Source of the DNA: Giardia muris
Taxonomy: Eukaryota > Fornicata > Diplomonadida > Hexamitidae
Reading direction: 5' to 3'
DNA: 64,000 nucleotides
Assembly: GCA_006247105.1 (NCBI GenBank)
Contig: CM016929.1
Span: 62,001-126,000 of the forward strand
The position numbers and the translations under genes were made by a program. This document shows positions 1-9,692 of the stretch, piece after piece. Numbering within the stretch: position 1 is the stretch's first letter; every line of letters starts with the position of its first letter. The notes under the pieces are model-generated. The model searched no databases and was not told the DNA's origin. It was given only the letters and a program-made list of their open reading frames with translations.

Positions 1-523
1 GGAGGTTAGAGCTTTGGGCGGAGAGCTCCTCGAGTGTGCTATGCGCAGTCTGTTGCAATGTAATCAAGGCATCATTTGCACGCTTGGATGAGGCCAGGAG
101 GTCACGAGAAGCCGACGCTGAACGTCGCTGGAAGGCCGATGCCTCGAGGTAGACGCAAAGATCAAAGATGCGACCGAGCTGGTGCACGAAGACCGCAACC
201 CCAGTGCCTCCCTCCTCCTTGCCCAGTGTACGGATACATGCCCGAAGCTTGGAAGCTCTTCCGGGACGACGGGGGCAGCACCGAACAGGGGAGAGTCCGG
301 TGAGTTCGAGGTAACAGCTGGTCAGACGCAGGGCAGCATACTGCTGTATCACATCGTCGCCCTCACTTTCCAGTATCTGGGGGCAGATCTCTCTGAGGTC
401 CAGGCCGAGAGATGCGAAGCAGGCGTCGTCCGGACCTGCAGACGTCAGCTCGTTGTACTCACGCTCTCCACGGGCATAGGCCTCAACAAGTGAGGCTGCA
501 CAAATGGTCACAAACCAAAGCAT
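1..523 (-). CDS. GEX1: GEX1/KAR5/Brambleberry-family nuclear fusion protein, N-terminal part (runs off left edge)
   Basis: An uninterrupted frame runs from an ATG at 523 to the window edge (174 codons visible). It opens with a short hydrophobic signal-peptide-like leader (MLWFVTICAASLVEAYA). The next 110 residues carry the Cys spacing of the KAR5/GEX1/Brambleberry domain: ACF, then EICPQILESE, then ALRLTSCYLELTG, a CC pair, KLRACIRTL and a later LCVYLEASAF. After this comes an alpha-helical segment rich in Ser, Ala and Leu, as in the family. Known members sit in the nuclear envelope or ER and act in nuclear membrane fusion after gamete or nuclear encounter; Giardia nuclei are reported to fuse in cysts (diplomixis). 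The C-terminal membrane segments lie outside the window. Family assignment is from pattern recognition and is fairly strong; the cellular role here is inferred. Confidence 0.72.
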   Translation of the reverse strand, partial: MLWFVTICAASLVEAYARGEREYNELTSAGPDDACFASLGLDLREICPQILESEGDDVIQQYAALRLTSCYLELTGLSPVRCCPRRPGRASKLRACIRTLGKEEGGTGVAVFVHQLGRIFDLCVYLEASAFQRRSASASRDLLASSKRANDALITLQQTAHSTLEELSAQSSNL

Positions 524-616
524 TTCGGAGATGTGTCTACTGTGGCAGTCCACCCGGATTCGGGGACTGTCTCTGCTTACGCTGTCCTGCGACCACTCGG
601 AGACCTATTCCATCTT

Positions 617-3525
617 TCAAGCAACAGGAACATGCCGCGTATCACATATCAATACTCCAAGGCCAATGAAACCATAATAGGAGAGGAGGACGTTCCCCGG
701 CTTCAGGTCTCTATGAACATGCCTCTTCTCGTGGAGGTAGGCAAGACCGCTCGCCATCTCCCGAAGGCATCTCCACACCTCCTCGTCCCTGAAGGGCTCT
801 CCCCTCTCCCCGCGCCCCCGGACCTCGTCGAGGAGCGTCCCGGAGCACCAGTCCATCACGAGGTAGGCGGTCCCGTTGTCCGGGTCGTCGTGCACCCGGT
901 GGTAGCGGAGGACGTGGGGGTGCTCGAGGGAGGGAATGGTCCCCATCTCCCTTCGGAGGGAGTCGATGATCGTCCTCTCCATCTCCTCGTACTCGACGAC
1001 CTTCAGGGCGCAGTTCCCGTGCTCCTCGGACCAGGCGGAGAAGACGGTCCCGAAGGCCCCCCTTCCGAGCCTCCCCGTAAGCTGGAAGGACGAGAGCTCA
1101 TCGGGAAGGTCGGGGAGCTGGACCTTCTTTCTGAGGAGGGGCGTGATCCTCCCCCTCTCCCCGTCGGGAAGGCCGTTGGCGACATCCTCTGCCGTCCTGC
1201 CCTCCCCGTCCCTCAGGTCTCTCTCCAGAAGGAGGAGGCCGACGCACTCCTCGTGTCCTCCCCCCACTGCATGCATCAGGGCCGTCCATCCCCTCCCGTC
1301 CTGGAGGTGGGCCTCGAGGGGCCGGAGGAGGCGGACGACCTCGGTCTGGCCTCGGGAGGCGGCGTGCATCAGGGCTGTCATGCCTGAGGAGTCCTTCTGT
1401 CCCGCCTGGTCGAGGTGCCTTCGGAGTGTATTGAGGTCTCCTCTGATGGCGGATGAGATGAGAGAGCTGTCCTCCCGTGCAGGGGGAAGCCTGCCCCCGA
1501 CAGCAGCGAGGTTCTGGAGAAGGATCCTCTTCTCCTCCTCCACCTCCTCGAGGCGTCTCCGAAGGTCTTTCATGTCATGGCTCTCGGTCCTCAATTGGGT
1601 AACCTCCTTCTCGAGGGTGAGGTTCTGGGCCTTCTGGTCTGCAAGTGCTCTCTTGAGGTCCTCAATGGTCTTGGAGAGCTGCTCCTGAAGAGTCGCCTTC
1701 TCGGTGGTGAGGGCGTTGATGAGGGCTCGATTCTGGTCAGAGGCCTTCTGGAGGTCCTCGCACATCTTTGCATGCCTCTTGGACTCATTGATAGCATTGT
1801 CGAGCTGCTGTTTGAGGGAGGAGACTTCTGCAGTTAGCTGATCGATTCGAGTATTGTCCTGTCGTCCCTTGTCCTCGAACTGTTCGTGGAGGATATCGTT
1901 CTCTTTGTTGGCCTTCTGGAGCTGCTGTCTGAGAGAGGAGTTTTCCTGATTCAGTTGGGATAGCTTATTCTTGAGAGATTCGTTCTCAGTAGCGAGTTTG
2001 CCGACATCCTTTCGAAGCTTAAGTACTTCAGCAGGATTCAGTGGCGGAGGGATCCGTCCTATCCCCTCGTTTTTGAGGAGTGTGCGGACTTGGGAGTAAT
2101 CTCCTCCATAGGAACTGTTGTGCGCGTACCACTTGGCCGTGTGTCCTTTGGAATCCTTCAGTCCCTGTTCGTATGGGAGAAGGAGTTGAACGATATCGGG
2201 GCAGTTCCGGTGGGCTGCTATCATGAGAGCTGTCGTCCTGGGAAGAAAGATAAATGTGTTGCCATTCATGACGATCTTATTATTCTTTGTAGACCGCCTT
2301 CCTACTTCAGAAAGGAGGAGCCGAACGCAGTCTGCTTTGCCATAAAGGGCGGCCCACATCAGTGCGGTCCAGTCATCTTTATCTTGCATTCCAAGCTCCT
2401 TCACAAGTAGAGGAATGCAGTTGAAGTGACCCCCTCTCGCGGCCAGTATCAGGGCTGACTCTCCATTGCTATCTTTCAGTCTTTGCTCGTAAGGAAGAAG
2501 GAGTTCAACGATCTCGGGGTGATTATGGTGAACTGCAAGCATGAGAGCAGTCATTCCGGGGGGAGATTCAAACCATTCATCCGTCGTCTGCTTTCCCGTC
2601 TCAGAAAGGAGGAGTCGAACGCAGTCTATCTTTCTATGATAGACAGCCAACATCAAAGCTGTCCACCCATCGTTGTTCTGAATCCCAGCCTCTTCTTCGA
2701 GGAGAGGAATGCAGTCGGCGTGACCCTGTCTTACAGCCAGCATCAGAGCAGTCTCACCTTCATTGTTCTGCATTCTCAGCTCCCCCTTGAGTAAGGGGAT
2801 GCAGTCGACATATCCCTTCTCTGCTGCCAGCATCAGGGCTGTCATTCCATTTAGATCCTGATAACCCGCATGGCTCACGTACTTCCTAACTCCCTCGATA
2901 TCTCCGACCGTTGCAAATGTTCGGAGGAATACCGATTCTTTTGGCGGGGGAGGGAGTCGTTCTGTACTTTCGTTCTCGAGAAGTTTTCGGACTTCAATAA
3001 AGTCTCCTCTCCATGAACTGTTCTTTGCATACCACTTGGCTGTATGTCCTTCGGAATCCTTAAGTCCCTGTTCGTAGGGGAGAAGGAGTTCAACTATCTC
3101 GGGATGGTTCCGATGAGCTGCCATCATAAGAGTGGTAGTTCCGGGAGGGAAGTTATTCCACTTCTTCTTCGACTTCGTTCCCACCTCAGACAGGAGAAGC
3201 TTGACGCAGTCTATATTACCATAGTAGGTAGCCCACATCAATGCAGTCCATCCACAGTTAGTTTGCATCCCAATCTCCTTTTCGAGGAGAGGAATGCAAT
3301 TGGAGCGACCCAACATTGCGGCCTTCATCACCGCGGTTAACCCGTCTTTGTTTTGCATTCCAAGCTCTCCCTCAAGGAGGAGTATTCATTTGATGTGGTC
3401 TTCTCTTACTGCCCACATTAGAGCCGTTCTGCCATTCCAACCCCTCTTCCCAACCTCATGGAGATTCCTTTTCAGCCCTCGAGGTCTCCTCTCCCGGCTG
3501 CCTCCATCAATTCAGTGGGGAACAT
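617..3525 (-). pseudogene. Broken ankyrin (protein 21.1)-coiled-coil-NEK kinase gene
   Basis: The original start is visible at 3525 (MFPTELMEAAGRGDLEG), matching the N-terminus of the intact paralogues. One base is missing right after that stretch, and an in-frame TGA follows a few dozen codons later. The long open part (617-3358, 913 codons) then has about ten TALM-type ankyrin units, a coiled-coil of about 190 residues, two more ankyrin units and the N-lobe of a NEK-type kinase (GRGAFGTV, ALKVV, HRDLKPGN). Homology to the intact copy at the right edge stops near 681, just after HRDLKP.NVLLS, and an unrelated tail follows. The DFG and APE motifs are therefore absent, and the usual Glu in HRDLKPEN is Gly. 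The kinase half cannot be active. The ankyrin/coiled-coil part could still be made from an internal ATG at 3358, but decay is the simpler reading. Confidence 0.82.
681..1591 (-). repeat. Direct repeat copy A: kinase N-lobe, ankyrin pair and coiled-coil end
   Basis: Nearly identical, in the same orientation, to 63093-64000, except for a 3 bp length difference near 1150 and scattered substitutions. The repeat ends abruptly at 681, where the left copy loses its kinase C-lobe. The coiled-coil part is also present at 18710 and onward. Confidence 0.9.
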
Positions 3526-4329
3526 TTTTGAGCATCAAGCATCGACCTCCCCATCTCTCCCAGCCCCGGACCCCGACCCCAATGGGAGTACAAAAGGCCT
3601 GGCCCAGTCATCACCTCCAGGCCCTCGATGAGGCCCTTCTCTCGAGCAGCGGCCTCCGGAACGTCTCAGAGGACAGCCATCTGTCCCCCTTGACCTGTGG
3701 GGCAGGATGCCGGAGGGCCGACTGGATGGTCCTCGACCACGAAGGAATGGGATCTGAGGGAGGCCTCCCGGCTCAGGGAACTGGACTCATCCTCCTTCCC
3801 AGTACACTCTCTAGATCTCTGGCTGGAGTCCGGGGTGAGGGGCTGGACGGAACGGTCGGAGTGGTGTTCCTTCGTCCCCACACAGACTGCAAGGAGCATG
3901 CCCTGACGGAAGGTCTGCTCCTCGATCGAGCGTGCAAGACGCAACGGTCAAGAAGGGGCTGTGGGGGCGCCCTCTTGTGCTGTGTCGAGTTCAGAGAGTT
4001 GGAAGGGCGGAGTCATGTCTTGGCCTCGTCCAGGCCTGCATGCTCATCGTCGTTCATCAGTCGGGAAACGGTGGATTCCCTGCCCCATACCTTGTTGAAC
4101 CCCGATTCCTAGACTCTTCTTGAGCATACCTCTTCGTTCTAATCACCGTGGTACTGGGGAAAGACCGACCTCAGCACGTACTGGCACGTTCTCGACACCA
4201 CTCCTATCCTCCACACGTCCTCAGCTCTCTACAGAGGCATCAGCGGGGATATTGGTACGGCTCAGGTCTTCATGGCCTCGTTCACTACTAGTAGAGGGGA
4301 CTCCAGAGAGCCGGATTATGCGCACTACC
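3526..4329. other. Gene-free stretch
   Basis: About 800 bp between the broken ankyrin-NEK gene and the aldo-keto reductase. Short open frames exist on both strands, but none has recognisable domains or believable composition. Part of it (about 3555-3630) loosely resembles 10005-10080, so it may be old shared flanking sequence. I see no RNA gene here. Confidence 0.5.
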
Positions 4330-5172
4330 TCACTTCTGGTTGTCCACGTCCGGAACGAACGCCGCATACTGCTTCAGTAGATCAGGGGTGCTGGTATAGT
4401 ATCGGGCTCCTTTGTCCAGTCTCGAGATCCTTTCCAGCTCCTCATCGGTGAGGGAGAAGTCGAAGATGTCGAGGTTGTCCTTGATGTGGACAGGAGTCTT
4501 GGAGCCCGGAATGACGACGTAGCCATTCTGCACGTGCCAACGAAGGATGATCTGGGCGTTGCTCTTCCCGTACTTCTTCCCAAGCTCGGTGAAGATGGGC
4601 TCCTGAAGAAGAGCCTTATCTCCGTGGCCCAGAGGATACCAGCCCTGGATCACTATGCCCTCGGCCTCCAGAACCTTCCTCAGTCTCTTCTCTTGGAGAT
4701 AGGGGTGGACCTCGGTCTGGAGAATGGAGGGCTTGACCTCGCAAACAGCCAAGATCTCGCGGACTTGCTCCTCGTTGAAGTTGGAAAGGCCGATGGCACG
4801 CACCTTCCCCTCTTTGTACGCCTTCTCCATGAGCTTGTAGCCCGCGATGTAGTTCCCGGCAGGCTGGTGGATGAGGAGGAGGTCGATGTAATCAGTTCCC
4901 AGGCGTTCCAGAGTCTTCTCCACCGCGTCTGGCTGCTCATAGAAGGCGGGCCACAGCTTGGTCTCCAGGAAGATCTCCTTCCGAGGGAGCCCGGTCGCCT
5001 TGATGCCTCGTCCAACCGCCTTCTCGTTCACGTAGGCGTTGGCCGTGTCGATGAGCCTGTAGCCGCACTTGAGAGCACTGATAACCGATGCCTCGGCCTC
5101 ATCGGGGGTGAGAAGGAAGGTACCGAGGCCTGCCATGGGCATTTCCACCCCGTTGTTCAGCTTCACCTGCAT
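4330..5172 (-). CDS. Aldo-keto reductase, bacterial type
   Basis: This is an NAD(P)H-dependent aldehyde/ketone reductase of the aldo-keto reductase superfamily, predicted to be a cytosolic TIM barrel. The start at 5172 (MQVKLNNGVEMPMAGLGTF) fits the family N-terminus; in-frame ATGs at 5184 and 5214 would add 4 or 14 residues. The catalytic tetrad is visible: Asp and Tyr in LIDTANAYVNEKAVG, Lys in FLETKLWP, and His in DLLLIHQPAG. Family signatures AIGLSNFNEEQV and VIPGSKTPVHIKDNLDIFDF are present. The length of 280 residues is normal for the short bacterial 2,5-diketogluconate reductase-like group. It lies head to head with an arginase-family pseudogene, 112 bp apart. Both look bacterial, so one acquisition event is possible but inferred. 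Confidence 0.9.
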   Translation of the reverse strand: MQVKLNNGVEMPMAGLGTFLLTPDEAEASVISALKCGYRLIDTANAYVNEKAVGRGIKATGLPRKEIFLETKLWPAFYEQPDAVEKTLERLGTDYIDLLLIHQPAGNYIAGYKLMEKAYKEGKVRAIGLSNFNEEQVREILAVCEVKPSILQTEVHPYLQEKRLRKVLEAEGIVIQGWYPLGHGDKALLQEPIFTELGKKYGKSNAQIILRWHVQNGYVVIPGSKTPVHIKDNLDIFDFSLTDEELERISRLDKGARYYTSTPDLLKQYAAFVPDVDNQK

Positions 5173-5284
5173 TTTCCCTAGCATGTGAAGCGAGCCTGTT
5201 CCAAGCGGTTGCATCCACCTGCCCTTTGGAGGCCGGCCTCTCTCAGGGCACGGGTCGGACGTTCCTCATGACCGCTCCTTTAAA

Positions 5285-6157
5285 ATGACGAAGGCCCTTC
5301 GTCTCATCTTCCCCCAGTGGCAAGGAGCCGATTCTGCTGGCATATCTCACTACCTTACAGACCTACATCCAACAGAGGCAGCGCAAGGATACCATCTCGG
5401 TTCGCAACTGCTCTCCTGACTCGCCTCGAGGACAGACGCCCCCACAGAGACCGTCCCTGTCTCTCTTGATCTGGAGGATACAAAGACGGAGAACGGGATC
5501 TTTGCTTACCAGGCCATCAAACGGCAGCTTCGAGGAGCACTTGACATCATATCCAGATGCGCACCCAAGAAGATCACAACGCTAGGAGGTGAGTGTTCTG
5601 TCAGTGTCGCCCCCTTCAGTTATCTCATTTCCCAGTATCCAGGAGACGTGGCTCTGGTCTGGCTGGATGCTCATCCCGACCTGACCCTTCCTCACGAGGA
5701 CTACACCGGATTCCATGCTATGGCACTGGCGGCCTTACTCGGGAAAGGAGATCCAGGGCTTGTGGACCTACTACCGGGCAAGATCGATCCCAGCTGTGCC
5801 CTACTCGTTGGGATGCATAGTGCTGCTAGCCAGGAAGATATCAAGAGGCCTGAGAGGTTTGGAGTGCAGATGGTCTCCGCAGCTGATGCGAACAACAACA
5901 CCCAGAAGGTCCTAGAATGGGTTCGTAGAACGGAGAAGAGAAAGGTGCTGGTCCATCTGGATCTCGACTGTCTCGACCCCAACGACCTCCGCATGGCTGT
6001 GACGAGTGATCCCAATGGTCTGCGCCTCGAGACGGTCTCGAACCTGATCCGTGAGATCGCTGCAGAGTTCGAGCTGGTCGGACTGACCGTTGCAGAGCCG
6101 GTTCCCCGAGAAGTGTGCAAGCTAAGAAGGCTGCTAGGGGGGCTCCCGCTTATGTGA
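5285..6157 (+). pseudogene. Arginase/ureohydrolase-family gene interrupted by one in-frame TGA
   Basis: The frame from ATG 5285 (MTKALRLIFPQWQGAD) to the stop at 6157 is 290 codons, full length for bacterial arginase-family proteins. Its only defect is a TGA at codon 45 (5417-5419). Visible family features are LGGECSVSVAPF (the site that is GGDHS in classical arginases), VWLDAHPD and LVHLDLDCLDPND, which supply the Asp/His metal ligands, and the closing VAEPVPREVCKLRRLLGGLPL. The replaced GGDHS motif is typical of a bacterial subgroup rather than true arginases, so the substrate is uncertain. Giardia normally breaks down arginine through arginine deiminase, so this gene would be an extra. Giardia uses TGA as a stop, so a nonsense mutation or a sequencing error is likelier than readthrough. 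The ATG follows an AT-rich run (TTTAAAATG). Confidence 0.82.
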
Positions 6158-6854
6158 TTGAGTGTTCGGTTGATGGGCCGGGCTGCCTTGGAACACAACT
6201 CAAATGAAGTGGCGGAACGCTTCCTCATCAACACGGGTACTGTCCTGGCTAGAGTGTGGGGCCACATGTCTCCCTCATGGATCACGTTGATGGCCTGTCA
6301 GTACGGAAAGGAGCAGGTTGGAAGAGACCATGGTGCCTCAGGTGCGTTCCAATGGTCCAGCCTAGATATGCGTCAGAGTGTACAGGTGGGGATGCGGAGA
6401 CGTACATCCTGCGTGGTACAGGACGCCTTATGGTCCACTGCAAGGTCGGTGACCGCACCTCATACGTCAGGGGTCTCAAGTATTGCGACAAGTGCAAGGA
6501 CAGGTTTACCCCAGTTAGGAGAACCTACGTCTCTGCTTATGGCCATTGATACGTGCAGAATAGTGAGCCTAAGTGCGTGACCCGTTGACCAGCGCCACCT
6601 TATCCAGAACAGTGGATGGCAATAATTCTATTGAGTACCTAAGCCATCTAGCACCCTAGTGATCTTGCTATCTCCTTTCACGTACTGAAGACAACGTGCA
6701 CGCGGCCGTCCATATACTTCTATCTAAGTAAGGTGGAGTTGCCCACGTGGTTCCCGAAGAACAGCCAGCCATAGCCTTTTAGCATGCGAGACTTGCAGGC
6801 CACAATCGGGCGCTAGGAACTTGCACTGTCTCATAATAAAGAGAAAATATAATA
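6158..6854. other. Gene-free stretch upstream of the large GTPase
   Basis: About 700 bp with no convincing gene. A frame at 6256-6549 on the plus strand contains two CXXC pairs and basic residues (CLRC, YCDKC) that faintly recall a zinc finger. It has no recognisable family and no AT-rich start, so I do not annotate it as a gene. The last 30 bp before 6855 are strongly AT-rich (AAATATAATA), like a Giardia initiator. Confidence 0.4.
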
Positions 6855-9692
6855 ATGGCCAGCGATACAGAGACTGCACCACCCACTCTGCCAGGCGAAG
6901 ATCACCCTCCCCAGGACGTTGCTCCCGGTCCCCAAAGAGCAGAGGCACCCCTCATCACCGGTGAAGGCGCATACAGCGAGGAGTACACGGCCCTCTGCAC
7001 TGGATATCCCGAATCTGATTCCCTTCGCCACGCGTGTATCGCCATCTTCGGACCGCAGTCGTCTGGCAAGTCGACCCTTCTCAACGACCTCTTCGGGACC
7101 AGCTTCAGAATGATGGATGAGGACAATGGCCAGGAACAGACAACCAGGGGTATCACTGCTGGAATCATTCCCAGCATCGAATCTTCTCCAGCTCTGTTAC
7201 TCTTCGATTGCGAGGGGTCCGAGAGCGGAGAGCGTCATAGGGAAGGTAATCAGAATATTGAGCACTATATAGGTTCCTTCGCAGCTGTCACTGCCGATAT
7301 CCTCATTATCAACATACTGATGACAGATGTTGGTCGCAGTGTGGGTTCCTGTTCCAACCTCCTTGAGTCTATCTTCAAGGTCTACTTCAGACTCCGCAAT
7401 GGCCAGAATGGCGCCTATCACAAGCTCAAGATCTTTATTGTTGTTCGTCGATACAATGGGGAGGGTGAGGAGAGTATGAGAGATGATCTCTCTAACAGTG
7501 TGCGTGAAATATACAAGAGCTCAGTACTTTCCGAGTTTTCCGAGTTCTGCGAAAGGTTCGACGACTTTATTGACCTCAAGTTCTGGTTTATCAGGGAGAA
7601 GTTTCGCGAAGACAGTGATGGGAATAGAAGAGAGTCGAGGCTCTACAAGAAGCAGTTGAGGGAAATCCGCACTCAGCTATCAGAACTGGCTGCCGAAGCT
7701 ATCCGACAACCAGTCTCGAGCGGACGCCTACCTCTCACTCTTGCAGAGACCCCCGAGACATACAAATCGATTTGGGAAAGGATCTGCAACGACGAGGACC
7801 TCAATATCCCGTCCATCCAAGAGGCTCTGAGCACCAAGAGGTGCATCGAAAAGGCTCAGGGGTGCACTGAGCAGCTCGATGCCGATCTCAAAGGCATCAC
7901 ACTCAATGTTCCCAACACTCTTCATGAGATCCTTGAAATGCGAATTGACGGCATTGACATTGCACAGAGGCTCATAGATGCTGGATCTAATGCCGCTCTA
8001 TCCTTTGATGAGCAAACGGAGGGCTACCTCGAGGGTCCAAGGATCGAACAACGGAGAATCCTCTATCAACATATCAGTCCGTGCCTGAGGGATAAGGCCA
8101 ACAGCATTGTAGATAGTGTTGTGGGCACGGCCATGCGCCTTGTGGACGAGGCGTCCCAAGATGCTAAGTCTCAAGTCCCTAACTTAGTCACAAATGGCAC
8201 TCTCATGACGCTGAAGAACCTCCTCGAAGAAGCAGATGAGATGCGGGCGACTCATCGTGACGGATTGAGGCTTGAGGTGCCTGAGCTACTTCATAGACCG
8301 GCCTTCCCGTTCGACCAGTTCATGAGAAATAGAGTCTCTCAATGGCCGAATGATACCAGAGGAACTCTTGGCCTTTTCAACTCTATCTGCAGAGGCCTGT
8401 TGGTGTGGAGTGTCAAAGTAGCGGCTCCCTTTGGGGTGCTCTGTGATATCGAAGAGCATGCGTCGAGAGTTGAAAGACGAGTCAACGACCAAATGGATGC
8501 TGTTGCGGAACACTTTGACAATATTCTAAGAGAACAGTTTTCCGAGTTCTCCCAGCAGCAGCTACGCGATTCGAAAGTCGACATTTCTCATGCTATCCGT
8601 GTGGGAGCAGATGTGGCATGTGAGCTGAATGGAATCTACAGTACGTTAGTAAGTAGAGGGAACGAACAGCTGGAATCGCTCTGCAATGGACTGGACATAT
8701 CTAGACGTGACATTGCATCATCTCTTCTGCAGCAGTACAGCACTATCGTTGGAGAAGACATAAGAGCCTCCATCTTGCAGAAGTTCAGGAGCAACGCGGA
8801 TGGGTCCATATTCGTCCATCTCTGGAGGTGTATGGAAGATAAGATTAAGTTTGCAAACTTTCCCACCAGGGGACAGATAGACGCTGAATACAACAGAGTC
8901 AAGGAGGGGCTCGAGACATACGTCAGGTCCTTTGGAACAATCGTGTTGAGTGACCACGTCTCCCAAAGACAAGTGACGATAGACCTCCACAACGACATCC
9001 GCACTGAGATCGTGCTAGAGAAGATGAACCATATATGGATCCTGGGCTATAACCTGATGGTGCTCAGATTCGAGCTGATGAAGAGAAATACCTCGGAGAT
9101 CATCAAAAGGCTAAACGCTTCTTCGGACAAAAAGAGGGAAGATGCTACCAATAACAAACTGAAAATCAAGGATCTTGATGTTGAAATAGCTCAACTTCGG
9201 GATGAAGCATGGTCGGACACGAGGAGAGCCAGGAAAGAAGAGAAAGAGGCCACCAAAAAGCGAATATGGGCGTGGGTGACTGCTCCACTTGTTATTCCTG
9301 CCATTCATTTCGCCAGCACCGCCTCTGATTGCGCTGATCGTGCCGCAGCGGCCAGGGATTGTGTCCAACAGGCGAATGAAAAGATCGTGAAGCTTCATGA
9401 GGGTCAAAAGGGACTATATAGTGCAAATGATGCGTTAAACAAAGAATCAGATGAATTGAGAAACAGCGCTGGAGACCTTGAGAGTATCGAGACCGAACTG
9501 AAGAATCTGTTTGAAGACGTGCTGACGAAGGCTGACGAGTTGGCAAGAGATGCAATGGACATGGGGGTCGAGAAGTTGGCGTTAGAATCCGATGCGGAGA
9601 GACAGCAACTGAGAAAGAAGCTGAAAGAATTTATAGCTCGTTTCGAGGCTGCAAAGGACCAAGTTGCACCTCCTCCGCCTCCACCCGTGTGA
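6855..9692 (+). CDS. Dynamin-superfamily large GTPase, Sey1/RHD3/GBP-like
   Basis: The protein has 945 residues. The N-terminal GTPase domain (about residues 40-280) has the P-loop GPQSSGKSTLLNDLFGT, switch-I Thr in QEQTTRGI and the G3 motif DCEGSESGERH. This layout, including LF-GT after the P-loop and DCEGS.SGER, is that of the Sey1/RHD3/atlastin group that fuses ER tubules. The expected G4 R-D pair is not clear (VVRRYNG instead). A long helical middle follows, then a strongly charged coiled-coil (about 740-940) and a Pro-rich tail. Sey1 proteins carry a transmembrane hairpin before the C-terminus; here there is only a weak hydrophobic run (IWAWVTAPLVIPAIHFA, near residue 805). It may instead be a soluble, GBP-like member. 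The start is set by the AT-rich initiator directly before ATG 6855. Confidence 0.78.
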   Translation: MASDTETAPPTLPGEDHPPQDVAPGPQRAEAPLITGEGAYSEEYTALCTGYPESDSLRHACIAIFGPQSSGKSTLLNDLFGTSFRMMDEDNGQEQTTRGITAGIIPSIESSPALLLFDCEGSESGERHREGNQNIEHYIGSFAAVTADILIINILMTDVGRSVGSCSNLLESIFKVYFRLRNGQNGAYHKLKIFIVVRRYNGEGEESMRDDLSNSVREIYKSSVLSEFSEFCERFDDFIDLKFWFIREKFREDSDGNRRESRLYKKQLREIRTQLSELAAEAIRQPVSSGRLPLTLAETPETYKSIWERICNDEDLNIPSIQEALSTKRCIEKAQGCTEQLDADLKGITLNVPNTLHEILEMRIDGIDIAQRLIDAGSNAALSFDEQTEGYLEGPRIEQRRILYQHISPCLRDKANSIVDSVVGTAMRLVDEASQDAKSQVPNLVTNGTLMTLKNLLEEADEMRATHRDGLRLEVPELLHRPAFPFDQFMRNRVSQWPNDTRGTLGLFNSICRGLLVWSVKVAAPFGVLCDIEEHASRVERRVNDQMDAVAEHFDNILREQFSEFSQQQLRDSKVDISHAIRVGADVACELNGIYSTLVSRGNEQLESLCNGLDISRRDIASSLLQQYSTIVGEDIRASILQKFRSNADGSIFVHLWRCMEDKIKFANFPTRGQIDAEYNRVKEGLETYVRSFGTIVLSDHVSQRQVTIDLHNDIRTEIVLEKMNHIWILGYNLMVLRFELMKRNTSEIIKRLNASSDKKREDATNNKLKIKDLDVEIAQLRDEAWSDTRRARKEEKEATKKRIWAWVTAPLVIPAIHFASTASDCADRAAAARDCVQQANEKIVKLHEGQKGLYSANDALNKESDELRNSAGDLESIETELKNLFEDVLTKADELARDAMDMGVEKLALESDAERQQLRKKLKEFIARFEAAKDQVAPPPPPPV

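Noticed and set aside
533..1387. Plus-strand open frame of 284 codons, and its twin at 62909-63796
   Set aside because: Both are antisense shadows of the conserved NEK kinase/ankyrin sequence; their similarity follows from the duplication.
3555..3630. Similarity to 10005-10080
   Set aside because: Alignment by eye is patchy, too weak to call a repeat without a computed comparison.
4486..5181. Plus-strand open frame of 231 codons
   Set aside because: Antisense to the aldo-keto reductase, which has all catalytic residues.
5417..5419. TGA read as selenocysteine
   Set aside because: Family members have no conserved Sec or Cys at this place and no SECIS-like element is evident; a simple nonsense mutation fits better.
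6256..6549. Possible zinc-finger gene with CLRC and YCDKC
   Set aside because: No known finger spacing and no start signal; chance is likely.
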